Below, piece after piece: positions 44,378 to 53,461 of a stretch of 64,000 bases of DNA; position 1 is the stretch's first letter, and every line of letters begins with the position of its first letter. Source of the stretch: an uncultured Lachnospiraceae bacterium (GTDB lineage: Bacteria > Bacillota > Clostridia > Lachnospirales > Lachnospiraceae). The notes under the pieces were generated by a model. That model saw only the letters and a program-made list of their open reading frames with translations. It was not told the origin of the DNA and did no database searches. The stretch covers positions 22,136 to 86,135 of the forward strand of contig CAJTVD010000003.1 of the NCBI GenBank assembly GCA_910579495.1. The letters run 5' to 3'. A program made the position numbers and the translations under genes.

Positions 44378-45304
44378 TTATCCATTTTTTATTTTTGCAC
44401 TCCAATACTGTATTGTTTTACTTATTCCCTCTTCAAAACTAATCTGTGGCACAAATCCAGTATCCTTTGTTAAATCATAGATACTCACACAAGAGCTAAA
44501 TACTTTTTCGGAATAAGCTGGAATATCTCCTATACCCAATTCCAATTTTGGATTGACCATATCGCGTATAATCATTATATATTCTTTCAAAGGTTTGAAT
44601 ACACCGCTTCCTATTCCATAACACTTTGAAGCCACCCCCTTATCCCCTATCATGTATAACGCCCGTACAACTTCCCTGACATAAAGGAAATCCCACATTT
44701 GCTGCAATGAACCGTAACTTGGTTTCCTCCCCCGTAATAAAGATGTAATAGTATATGTTATAATATTATTATCCTTTCTTCCTTCCCCAAAAGTACTAGG
44801 AATTACTGTCCAGTTAAAAGGCATCTGCAACATCCTCGCCCTGGTTTCTAACATATAATGTGCTGCTGTTTTTGCCGCACCATACATATCACTTGGTGTC
44901 TGTCTTGCGTTCACATCCATAATACTCTCACAAAAAGCGTATTCTGCAACAGTACCTATTCCAATAAATCTTTCTGCATTGATTTCTTTCGCATAATCCA
45001 GCATTTGTAAAGAAAAGCGAATGTTATCTAACTGTATATCACATTCATTTTTCAATTCACTTGACACTCCCGCCCAAGCCAAATGATAGAAAACATCAAT
45101 TTTCTTGTTAGACTGTTTTAATGCTTCATACTCGGCCGAATCATAGACTACTGAATGAAGTAATTGAATATTCTCTCCCGTCATTTTATCAAATGTCCCC
45201 GGAGCCCTCACTAATGCAACCACTTCAATATCACGATCCGTTAATTCTCTTATAAGCCATGAACCAATAAAACCAGTTCCTCCTGTTACAACAACTCTTT
45301 GCAT
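44378..45304 (-). CDS. NAD(P)-dependent sugar epimerase/dehydratase
   Basis: The 308-residue extended SDR starts MQRVVVTGGTGFIGSWL, the classic GxxGxxG loop. FYHLAWAGV and the catalytic YGAAK (about residue 138) follow, then QQMWDFLYVREVVRAL. It is a paralogue of the 1832 gene but keeps a canonical glycine loop. GGAGG six bases before ATG is a strong ribosome site. It probably acts with the adjacent DegT aminotransferase on one nucleotide sugar (35 bases apart). Confidence 0.9.
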   Translation of the reverse strand: MQRVVVTGGTGFIGSWLIRELTDRDIEVVALVRAPGTFDKMTGENIQLLHSVVYDSAEYEALKQSNKKIDVFYHLAWAGVSSELKNECDIQLDNIRFSLQMLDYAKEINAERFIGIGTVAEYAFCESIMDVNARQTPSDMYGAAKTAAHYMLETRARMLQMPFNWTVIPSTFGEGRKDNNIITYTITSLLRGRKPSYGSLQQMWDFLYVREVVRALYMIGDKGVASKCYGIGSGVFKPLKEYIMIIRDMVNPKLELGIGDIPAYSEKVFSSCVSIYDLTKDTGFVPQISFEEGISKTIQYWSAKIKNG

Positions 45305-45333
45305 CTAACTCCTCCAGATCATTTTACGTATAT

Positions 45334-47313
45334 TTATTCATTTATTATAACTTCAATCCGATTCATCTGCCATCCTCTATATAAATATTCTTTCTCCTCT
45401 ACCACCTCATATCTTTCTGCAAGCGCATTGGCAAACTCTCCTCCTGCAAACGACAAATATAGCAGATTCACTTTCCCCTTTATACGTTCTTCCAATAAAT
45501 CCCAATTAATTTCTTCCGTTATTTGATATACATCAAAAATACGTACCTTTTCATTTTCTATTGGCATTCTTTTTTTCTGAATGGCATCCCAATATTCAGT
45601 ATCCTTACGAAACCCATCCACAATTTCTCCTACTAATGCCATGCCATCAAAAAAATATGCGTTATTATCCAGTGCTGGAAATAGAACAATATTACTATCC
45701 TCCAAAGCATCCGACAACGCTAAACCCAATACTTTTTCCAACCCAAGCATTTGCCTGTTGTAAATCATACCATCTCCAAGTGGGGTTTCCATAGTTGTAA
45801 CCATGATATCGCTACCAATATTATACTTTGAAAAACACAATCTACTTAAAGGATCTATGGTCTTAAAACACGAAACCAGTAACATTACAACTATAACACC
45901 ATGCAATACCCAAGCAACAATTCCCTTACAGAAATATAGAGACATTACTAATGCTATTAAATATAGTGTCACCTGATTTGTATCATTATATCTGGGATGG
46001 TTGACTGTCTTAAATAAACAACTAAACACCGTAAATGCCATATGGCTACAAAATACTGGTATCAAAAAATATACATCTTTCATTTTCTTTGTGTATAGTA
46101 AATAAGCAACTCCACTAATACACATTAATAAAAATATCCAGTTGAAATTTAATACATATAATACTTTTAATTTATTGACAATATATCCTGGTTCAAAAAC
46201 AAACCCTCCATCTCCTGCACTCCATGGTCCCAGCAGCCTATACACTACAATCCATATTACTCCTGGCACTACCATAAGATAATACTCTTTTTTAGCAAAC
46301 AGCCTTTTTATCCGAACTATATATTGAAACTCTCTATCGTTAATAAAATCACAAGCTGCCGTTCCCGCACACATAGCACCATATACTATAATTGCAGGTT
46401 CTTTTGTAAAACAAAATAGCAAAGAAAACGCTGTAAAATAAACCCACCTTCTTTTATAAAGACAATATATCACACCAGGAAAGAGACATTGACAGGCAAA
46501 ATCCAAATTATGGTAGTATACCATCCCTAACAAAAACGGTGACCACCCAAAAATAGCAGTTAGTATCAAGTACTGCCATTCACTCTTGTTTTTAATCACA
46601 ATCTTCAGTATTCCATAAAAGGAACAGATACCAAAAAGCAAAAGCATTATATTAACTGCCATCATTGCCATCGCAACATTATCCGTCACAAGAATCATAA
46701 GACGGACTAGCGCTCCATAAGACTGGGCAATATGTCCGTAAATTGCCAGATTGCTAATAGAACCAAGCGTTAAGTCCCTGCAAGCAGTATAATATAACAG
46801 CCCGTCCCATTTAAATTGTACAGCATCGGCATCTATAAACAAAAAACTCGTGAAAATAAGCAATAAATATAAACCAATATGCTTGTGGAAATGTCTCTGT
46901 ATATTTGCGAACTTCACCCTTTTACTTCTAGCTTCCTTATTAGCAAATATTAATAATCCAAATACCATTATCCAAATTACTTCAATTGCCAAAAATACCA
47001 GCTCCCGTTGCTGGATTAAAGACCTGGCCGTTGCCAAAAACAAAATAATGCTTACTGCCAAACCTGCCATCGAAATGCTTCTCATTTGCTTAGAGATGTT
47101 TTCATTTTCTTTAACCAAATACATGGTTCCAGAATAAAACATTGCCGTCAACAATGTTGCCAATGCCCCTACCCATTTAAACAATATCCCTTTATATAAT
47201 ATTGTAAAAAAACACCAAGCACTAAAGCCGGCAAAAATAGATGCTATTCCTAAAAGGAATGCCAATGTATTTTTATTTTTCTTCATCCAACTTTGAATAT
47301 AACCATTCCCCAT
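45334..47313 (-). CDS. large polytopic membrane protein, possible GT-C glycosyltransferase
   Basis: The 659-residue protein has about 13 hydrophobic segments and a soluble C-terminus of about 140 residues. The first outer loop after a helix has IDADAVQFKWDGLLYYTA, an acidic pattern consistent with lipid-sugar dependent transferases. No exact family is recognised. It lies between the GtrB-like gene (47344) and the epimerase, the same order of donor synthase then large membrane protein as at 33482/31393. The ribosome site before ATG is weak. Confidence 0.62.
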   Translation of the reverse strand: MGNGYIQSWMKKNKNTLAFLLGIASIFAGFSAWCFFTILYKGILFKWVGALATLLTAMFYSGTMYLVKENENISKQMRSISMAGLAVSIILFLATARSLIQQRELVFLAIEVIWIMVFGLLIFANKEARSKRVKFANIQRHFHKHIGLYLLLIFTSFLFIDADAVQFKWDGLLYYTACRDLTLGSISNLAIYGHIAQSYGALVRLMILVTDNVAMAMMAVNIMLLLFGICSFYGILKIVIKNKSEWQYLILTAIFGWSPFLLGMVYYHNLDFACQCLFPGVIYCLYKRRWVYFTAFSLLFCFTKEPAIIVYGAMCAGTAACDFINDREFQYIVRIKRLFAKKEYYLMVVPGVIWIVVYRLLGPWSAGDGGFVFEPGYIVNKLKVLYVLNFNWIFLLMCISGVAYLLYTKKMKDVYFLIPVFCSHMAFTVFSCLFKTVNHPRYNDTNQVTLYLIALVMSLYFCKGIVAWVLHGVIVVMLLVSCFKTIDPLSRLCFSKYNIGSDIMVTTMETPLGDGMIYNRQMLGLEKVLGLALSDALEDSNIVLFPALDNNAYFFDGMALVGEIVDGFRKDTEYWDAIQKKRMPIENEKVRIFDVYQITEEINWDLLEERIKGKVNLLYLSFAGGEFANALAERYEVVEEKEYLYRGWQMNRIEVIINE

Positions 47314-47343
47314 ATTATCACTTATTTACCTGTATTTATCATC

Positions 47344-48303
47344 CTAGTCGATTATATCCCTATCATGATACTTTAAATTTATCCGTCTCTCTTCTATTAC
47401 CACTGGATGCCCCATAACCCTAATATTTATATTTAAGATATACTCTCCCAAAAATCCCAAAAAGAATGTCTGCACTGCTCCGACAAAAAAAATACCGATA
47501 ATAATTGCAGCTGTCCCAACGTCATAATATTCCCAATTAGTAATTTTTAGTATAAGTGTAACTACCGAAATTAACAAACAAATTATGGACATAATTCCCC
47601 CTAAGAAAGTTGACATTCTCATAATCGCTTTCGTAGATGAAGTAATCCCCAGCATGGCAAAATCATAGTACCGCATAAAATTAAAACTTGTTTTTCCCTG
47701 TTTCCGTCGTTCCTGTGTGTATTCCACTTCAGCCCTTTTACCACCAAGTTCTGCTACTAATCCTCTTAAATAAGGAAGCGGATCCTCAAGCCTGCGGAGA
47801 ACCTTTATAAATGTGGCATCATATAACCCAAATCCATCAAACTGCTTAATATGTTCCGTCTCTGAAATACCTGCCAGTAAATTATAATAAATATTACGAA
47901 AAAAATATAACAGCTTATTCTCGCGGCTTTTTGATTTTATTCCTGCCACAATTTGATAGCCTTCCTCCCACTTAGCAATAAATTGAGGAATTACTTCCGG
48001 CGGATCCTGCATATCTGCATACAGCATTACCGCACAATCTCCTTCTGCTTGAGAAAGCCCGTAAAAAGAGGACTTTGAAAAGCCAAAATTAGTAGAGTTA
48101 AATATTGCCTGAACCCTAATATCCCTCTCACAAAGCTCACTAATTATACTTCGGGTGCCATCTACTGATGCATTATCAATAAATAAAATCTGCATTTGAT
48201 AATTAGAAAGCTGCTCCGTAAATATGCCACAGACCTTATTATATATATTTAATATATTTTTTTCTTCATTATAGGTTGGAACTACTACTGTCACTATCTT
48301 CAT
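47344..48303 (-). CDS. GtrB/DPM1-like polyprenyl-phosphate glycosyltransferase
   Basis: The 319-residue protein begins MKIVTVVVPTYNEEKN; FIDNASVDGTRS and ADMQDPPEVIPQF give the nucleotide and metal motifs. Two C-terminal helices follow. It parallels the 33482 gene along its whole length (both have a DGFGLYD- or TGFGLYD-type segment and a VIEERRINL-like end). ATG 48303 is preceded by AGGA; the longer frame to 48345 has no better site. It charges polyprenyl phosphate with a sugar for the adjacent membrane protein. Confidence 0.9.
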   Translation of the reverse strand: MKIVTVVVPTYNEEKNILNIYNKVCGIFTEQLSNYQMQILFIDNASVDGTRSIISELCERDIRVQAIFNSTNFGFSKSSFYGLSQAEGDCAVMLYADMQDPPEVIPQFIAKWEEGYQIVAGIKSKSRENKLLYFFRNIYYNLLAGISETEHIKQFDGFGLYDATFIKVLRRLEDPLPYLRGLVAELGGKRAEVEYTQERRKQGKTSFNFMRYYDFAMLGITSSTKAIMRMSTFLGGIMSIICLLISVVTLILKITNWEYYDVGTAAIIIGIFFVGAVQTFFLGFLGEYILNINIRVMGHPVVIEERRINLKYHDRDIID

Positions 48304-48371
48304 ATATTTTCCTATTTTCTTTTTCCACATGTACAGCCAAATCATTTTTCAGCGGGATTTTCAGAATTTTC

Positions 48372-49133
48372 TTATCCCAGCAACCGTCTTTTCACGAATT
48401 TTATTGGTACTAAAAGATAATACCATACAGGAAAATTCTCCTTCAAACTCCTGTCATCCTGTTTCCACATAAGCAGTATATTTTCCTGCTGCGAACTGAC
48501 ACCTGCCACAGCATCAGAACAGCTGACAATTAAAGGCAAATATCCCATAGGATGTTTCCCTTTCCTGCACCGCATAAGGAAATTATAATCCGCGGTAATG
48601 GAAAAGCTCTCATCAAACCCATAATAGCGCATCACCTGTGTATTCACAAACATAGACTGATGGCAAGGCATCCTTCCCATAAGCAAAAGTTTCAAAATTA
48701 TATTTTTTCCTGGGTATCTCTCAATCTTTTTATGATCTGCATACATCCTCACCACATCGCCATAATAAATATCGCTTATATCCTTCCTGCTACCAATGAT
48801 ATCTGCCACATATTCCAACACATGATCGTCATAAAAAAAATCACCGCTATTTAGAAAAAGCACATAATCTCCTGTACATCTCTTTATTCCTTTGTTCATG
48901 GCATTGTACAGGCCACTGTCTCTTTCAGAAACAAAAACAACGTCATTCTTTAATTGACTATTTTTTATCCTCTGTTTAATTTTCTGAACCGTCCCGTCGG
49001 TTGATAAACCATCAATAATAATATACTCGTAATTCCTATAAGTCTGCGACATTACTGAAGCCATTGTCTTTTCAATCGTGTCAGCAGCCTGATAGCAGAC
49101 TGTCACTATAGAATATTTTATTTTTTCTTCCAT
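48372..49133 (-). CDS. glycosyltransferase family 2
   Basis: The 253-residue soluble protein has YSIVTVCYQAADTIE, IIIDGLSTDGT and LFLNSGDFFYDD (the metal motif, with Gly-Asp replacing the usual Asp-Asp). The length equals that of the 38848 gene and the order of motifs is the same. A basic C-terminus VKRRLLG follows. AGGA is five bases before ATG. It is coupled to the 49138 gene (4 bases). Confidence 0.9.
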   Translation of the reverse strand: MEEKIKYSIVTVCYQAADTIEKTMASVMSQTYRNYEYIIIDGLSTDGTVQKIKQRIKNSQLKNDVVFVSERDSGLYNAMNKGIKRCTGDYVLFLNSGDFFYDDHVLEYVADIIGSRKDISDIYYGDVVRMYADHKKIERYPGKNIILKLLLMGRMPCHQSMFVNTQVMRYYGFDESFSITADYNFLMRCRKGKHPMGYLPLIVSCSDAVAGVSSQQENILLMWKQDDRSLKENFPVWYYLLVPIKFVKRRLLG

Positions 49134-49137
49134 TCCA

Positions 49138-50118
49138 TTATCGTCCTGTTAACCGATGCAAAATTCTAAATAAAAAAACAAAGACCGGGTGCATATAGGC
49201 AATCAATAATGCACATTCCTTCATATATAACGGAATCTTTGGATTTTGCATTGTATTTTTCATATTTTTGCGCAAATCCTTTTTCAATTTGCCTATCACC
49301 TGTGTATCATAACAGTCATTCCTACACATAGCAGTAATCACAGCCATTTCATATTCCGTATGAAAGGCAATAATGTCCGACTTCAGATTCGGATACTTTG
49401 AAATCAATTCCATTCTGATTCGCATGTAGTTATCAAAAGCTTCTTTGTGACGCCTTGTAAACCCTCCATGAGAGATACTTCCCTTTCGCACATATCTAAA
49501 ATATAACTCCCTTGGGATAATTCTCACCTTTCCTGCTTTCTCAGCAAGCTGTACCACCATAGCATAATCTTCGCCAATTGTTACACTTTTACAAAAATTA
49601 ATTTCCTCAAATAATTCCTTCTGAAATAATTTGGTACATGGGGATCCTGTTAGATAACGGGTATGATGCATTTGGTACATACATTGTTCAGCGTTTTCAC
49701 AATCAATATATTCGCCGCCAAACATTTGAGTATGCCGTTCTCTTCCTCTATCATCAATATCCTTAAATATACAGCATACCATTCCTGCCCCGGTTTCATC
49801 CATCTGCGCCTTCATCACTTCAAGCATAGATCCATCTATCCAGTCATCAGAATCCACAAACATAATCAGGCTGCCATTTGCGTATTTCACCCCATCTGCA
49901 CGGCATGCTGCCGGCCCCTGATTTTTGTTATGAAAAACCCTGATTCTGCTGTCACCGGCGGCATACTTCTCACAAACCCTTCCGCTGCCATCCGTAGAAC
50001 CATCATCCACCAGGAGCAGTTCCCACTTCCTGTATGTCTGCCGCTGCACGCTTTCAATACAACGCCCTACATATTTCTCTGTATTATATACAGGAACAAT
50101 CACACTAATTTCCGCCAT
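49138..50118 (-). CDS. glycosyltransferase family 2
   Basis: The 326-residue protein begins MAEISVIVPVYNTEKYV; LLVDDGSTDGSG, the acceptor-side NQGPAACR and FVDSDDWID are the textbook GT2 motifs. The C-terminal 60 residues include one hydrophobic stretch that may touch the membrane. AGGTGG lies just before ATG. It resembles the capsule/EPS transferases of the CpsI type; sugar and linkage are unknown. Confidence 0.92.
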   Translation of the reverse strand: MAEISVIVPVYNTEKYVGRCIESVQRQTYRKWELLLVDDGSTDGSGRVCEKYAAGDSRIRVFHNKNQGPAACRADGVKYANGSLIMFVDSDDWIDGSMLEVMKAQMDETGAGMVCCIFKDIDDRGRERHTQMFGGEYIDCENAEQCMYQMHHTRYLTGSPCTKLFQKELFEEINFCKSVTIGEDYAMVVQLAEKAGKVRIIPRELYFRYVRKGSISHGGFTRRHKEAFDNYMRIRMELISKYPNLKSDIIAFHTEYEMAVITAMCRNDCYDTQVIGKLKKDLRKNMKNTMQNPKIPLYMKECALLIAYMHPVFVFLFRILHRLTGR

Positions 50119-50126
50119 CCTGCCAC

Positions 50127-51653
50127 CTATCTTTCTATGCCCTCCAGCACATCTTCTTTCCCGCGGACAAAATTTGTAATAAGCTTGGGCAGCGCATTTT
50201 CAAAATCCTCAAACGCAATAGATTGGTTATACAAAGCCTTAGTATAAATTTTCAATTCCTTCACTACATTCCGTCCCGGGTTCTCCAAAATATGTTCTAT
50301 TGCCTTTTTACAGTCTTCTACCGTCCTCACCGGGTAGGAAAGTGGCGCCAGGTTTTTCAGAGAATAGCCAAACGCTATGGAGGGAATCCCGAAAAACTGG
50401 CATTCCCACAAAGCTGTGCCTGTAAGGGTAGAAACAGCCACAGAACCCTTCATCAAATCATAGGTACTGCTCTCCAGCTTAATCAGGCGTACATTGGGTA
50501 TCTTAACCATATCCTGATAATATTCCTTTGTCCTCATTAATGCAAGCTGCTCCGGATGGGCTTTCACATATATTTTCATAGAATCCGGCAATGCCCTGCT
50601 TAATATCGCAAGTGGAATCATATGATCAGCATACATGTCCCCTCCCATGGGGTTAGAAGTTGCTTCCGGCTGAAAATGCAAAGGAAAATAGATATAATTT
50701 TCCCCCGCTACCGGATCCACTGCCAGGGAATTATAAAAATCCCTTAACGAAAGGCTGGCACGTTTCAGCGGGGCCGCCTCTTTCCACCGCTTCATCGCTA
50801 CTGGGACCATTCCGAGCATTTGGGGTATCTTTTTTAAAGAAGCCCCTATAAACTTTACCCCTAAGCCATGTTCCACATAATAGGGCCCTAATATCCCACG
50901 CCAGATCCTGATAATATTTGTTTCATCACATCTGGTGCGCAGCCTTCTTTTAAAAGGATTAACCTTCATATACCAAGGTTTCATCTTATCTGGTTCTAAG
51001 GAAGCCCACCCATCAAACAGTTCTCCCACCTTTTTTTCCAAGGGGATCTCATCTAGCGGCGTATTCTGGTATTGCTTTTTCAGCTTTTCATATTCTTTAG
51101 CCAATTGTTTATCCATACACCGAATATCCTTAAAGGGATACCTTCTGTCCTGTATAATGCTTACATTTATCATTTGTACTGGAATATCCAGATACTTGCA
51201 CAGATAATAAATCATGCAGTCATAGCCCTCATGAGGGGCTCCGGAAATAAATACATGGGTAATCTGTTTTCGCTGTAAAAAATTGTACCAGAAAAACAGG
51301 TTATGCATATATACAGTATAATGGCATTCCAAAGAAGGATTTATTTTAAAATATTTATAACCCTCAAACCGTCTCTGCTGGTGCATAAGTTCCATACTGT
51401 GCAGGTTCATATATTGAAGCAGGTTATCATCAATGGGTATATAATTTTTCATATCCAGCTGGCCGTCATCATAAACCCCCATCGCCGTATGTTTCCGCAG
51501 GATACATTCGCCAAGTTTGCTGAACACCGGAATTTCACTCGGCGTTCCCACAATCATATAGACAGATGCCTCAGGTATCTTTTCTTTTACCTTTTTTACG
51601 ATACTGCTGCTGAAATTAGATTCATTCACCAAATCCAATAGAATATTTACCAT
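50127..51653 (-). CDS. capsule-type (KpsS/KpsC-like) glycosyltransferase
   Basis: The 508-residue soluble protein has a GT-B-like C-terminal half: YFPLHFQPEATSNPMG, YVKAHPEQLALM, then SGSVAV-like and TGTALWECQFFGIPSIAFG. This pattern is that of the Capsule_synth (KpsS/KpsC) family, which adds Kdo or another sugar to lipid anchors, and of related O-antigen proteins. The N-terminal half has no clear motif. AGGA seven bases before ATG. It lies between the flippase and GT2 genes. The Kdo role is not inferred: no Kdo genes are present. Confidence 0.72.
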   Translation of the reverse strand: MVNILLDLVNESNFSSSIVKKVKEKIPEASVYMIVGTPSEIPVFSKLGECILRKHTAMGVYDDGQLDMKNYIPIDDNLLQYMNLHSMELMHQQRRFEGYKYFKINPSLECHYTVYMHNLFFWYNFLQRKQITHVFISGAPHEGYDCMIYYLCKYLDIPVQMINVSIIQDRRYPFKDIRCMDKQLAKEYEKLKKQYQNTPLDEIPLEKKVGELFDGWASLEPDKMKPWYMKVNPFKRRLRTRCDETNIIRIWRGILGPYYVEHGLGVKFIGASLKKIPQMLGMVPVAMKRWKEAAPLKRASLSLRDFYNSLAVDPVAGENYIYFPLHFQPEATSNPMGGDMYADHMIPLAILSRALPDSMKIYVKAHPEQLALMRTKEYYQDMVKIPNVRLIKLESSTYDLMKGSVAVSTLTGTALWECQFFGIPSIAFGYSLKNLAPLSYPVRTVEDCKKAIEHILENPGRNVVKELKIYTKALYNQSIAFEDFENALPKLITNFVRGKEDVLEGIER

Positions 51654-51656
51654 TGT

Positions 51657-53450
51657 TTATTCCTGCGCTTTCCTGCCAATGCCTTCCTGCAAGATTGCTT
51701 TCCCCCCTGCTATTTTGTACACCTGGTCACAGCTTTGGATCGTGGTCATTCTATGGGCCACAATAATCAGGGTTTTCAGCCCCTGAAGAGATTCTATCGC
51801 TTCCATAACCGCCGATTCCGTCTGGTTATCCAAGGCAGAAGTAGCTTCATCCAAAACCAGAATATCAGGATCATAATACAACGCCCTGGCAATCGCCACT
51901 CTCTGCCGCTGCCCCCCTGAAAACTTAATTCCCTTCTCCCCTACGATAGTATCAATCCCCCCTGGAAGGCTCTGCACGTAGTCCTTTAATTGTGCCTGCT
52001 CCAAAGCTTTCCATACCTTATCATCCTCAATCAGTTCTTGTGAAATGCCAAAAGCTACATTGTTCCGGATAGAATCGTCCGTTAGGTAAACTGTCTGCGG
52101 CACATACCCAACCGTCCGGCTCCAGGTTTCCGGCAATTCCTTTATGTCCACACCGTCCATTTTGATTGCCCCTGTCTGGGCAGGCAGCAACCCCAGGATC
52201 ATATCTGCCAGTGTGGTCTTACCCGCACCTGACTCCCCAATAAAGCCAACCGCAGATCCCTTATGGATTGACATATCCAGTTGGCTGATAACCGCCCTTT
52301 CAGCATCAGGATATTGCCAGCTTACATTTTCCAGGGTAATTTCCCGCTGGAATTTCATCCCTGCAACAGAATCCTTTTTTTCTTGCCTCTTAAGGCTCTC
52401 TCCTGTTCTTGCATATTCCTCAACTTCGTGAATGTTTCTATATACATCATCTACCATAGCCTGATAGTAAACAATCGTATTAAAATGATTGGTAATTTTC
52501 CCTACAGAAGGCAGAATCCGAAAAGCCGCTATGGCAAACGCCGCCGCATGGGAAACAAATTCTGTACCATTTTGCCCCATCAGTGACTGGATACAAAGCA
52601 TCAGGACAACTGCGGATACACAGGTTCCTTCTATCACATACGCCGGAGTCTCCGCGGCAAAATTTTTGGCCGCGTTTGCCTTATTCTTTTCCCTTACAGC
52701 ATGGTTAAACTGTCCCGCGAAATAAGGCTGCCTTTTGGTGACCATAACATCCTTTATACCATTAAACGCCTCATTGACTGCTTTCAGGCAAAGCTGCCCA
52801 TATTTTAACGCGTTCTGCCCCTCTCTGCGCATGGTTTTCCGGAAGCCAAGGATAGTAACCAAAAGAGCCACCACTGCCGAAACCGCCATAGTCAAAGCCA
52901 TAACATAGTCTGTCACAAATAACACGATAATAATCAAAAAGGCGGACATGCACTCCATCATGATGGTAAAAATACTCGTCAGTGTGGCGGACACCCCTGT
53001 AATATCATAAACGATACTCCGAAGCAGTGTGGCAGTGTTGGTATTAATATGAAAGGTGTACTGCCTTCCTAAATAGGAATTCATTAGACGCATGGATATT
53101 TCCTTCTCCACCTTCCTGTAAAAACGGTTCTTATAATAGGAGAGGAACCCCATATATAAATTTTTCGCAAGATATACAATTATAATCCCAGCGGAAACCA
53201 AAATTACCAGCCCGGATGCACTGTTAATGTGAAACCTTTTCCAAGCTCCGGCATAAGCTTCATTTTCAAGAAGTAAGTCAGGCGTCAGGATTACCTGAAC
53301 CAGCGGGACCACCACGGTAACGCCCATCATTTCCAAAAAAGAGCCTATACTTAATAGTACAAACAGTATCACACATCCTTTTCTCTGCTCTGGTGTAAAG
53401 ATATAATAAAATTTTGCGTAAATCTTCTTAATTTGTTTTAAAATATTCAT
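51657..53450 (-). CDS. ABC transporter, PglK/MsbA-like flippase (paralogue of 37041)
   Basis: This half-transporter has 597 residues from ATG 53450 or 602 from GTG 53465, which overlaps the upstream stop as GTGA. Six helices are followed by Walker A GESGAGKTT, signature SGGQRQR, Walker B LVLDEATSALD and the switch His in VAHRMTT. The overall plan equals the 37041 protein, including an ILPSV motif in the last helices. Two flippases in one locus suggest two different lipid-linked glycans, or that one copy is dispensable. Confidence 0.9.
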   Translation of the reverse strand: MNILKQIKKIYAKFYYIFTPEQRKGCVILFVLLSIGSFLEMMGVTVVVPLVQVILTPDLLLENEAYAGAWKRFHINSASGLVILVSAGIIIVYLAKNLYMGFLSYYKNRFYRKVEKEISMRLMNSYLGRQYTFHINTNTATLLRSIVYDITGVSATLTSIFTIMMECMSAFLIIIVLFVTDYVMALTMAVSAVVALLVTILGFRKTMRREGQNALKYGQLCLKAVNEAFNGIKDVMVTKRQPYFAGQFNHAVREKNKANAAKNFAAETPAYVIEGTCVSAVVLMLCIQSLMGQNGTEFVSHAAAFAIAAFRILPSVGKITNHFNTIVYYQAMVDDVYRNIHEVEEYARTGESLKRQEKKDSVAGMKFQREITLENVSWQYPDAERAVISQLDMSIHKGSAVGFIGESGAGKTTLADMILGLLPAQTGAIKMDGVDIKELPETWSRTVGYVPQTVYLTDDSIRNNVAFGISQELIEDDKVWKALEQAQLKDYVQSLPGGIDTIVGEKGIKFSGGQRQRVAIARALYYDPDILVLDEATSALDNQTESAVMEAIESLQGLKTLIIVAHRMTTIQSCDQVYKIAGGKAILQEGIGRKAQE

Positions 53451-53461
53451 ATAGTGTTTCT

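Noticed and set aside
50127..51653. Kdo-dependent capsule assembly
   Set aside because: The protein resembles KpsS/KpsC only by motif and no Kdo, KpsM/T or Gram-negative export genes are present.
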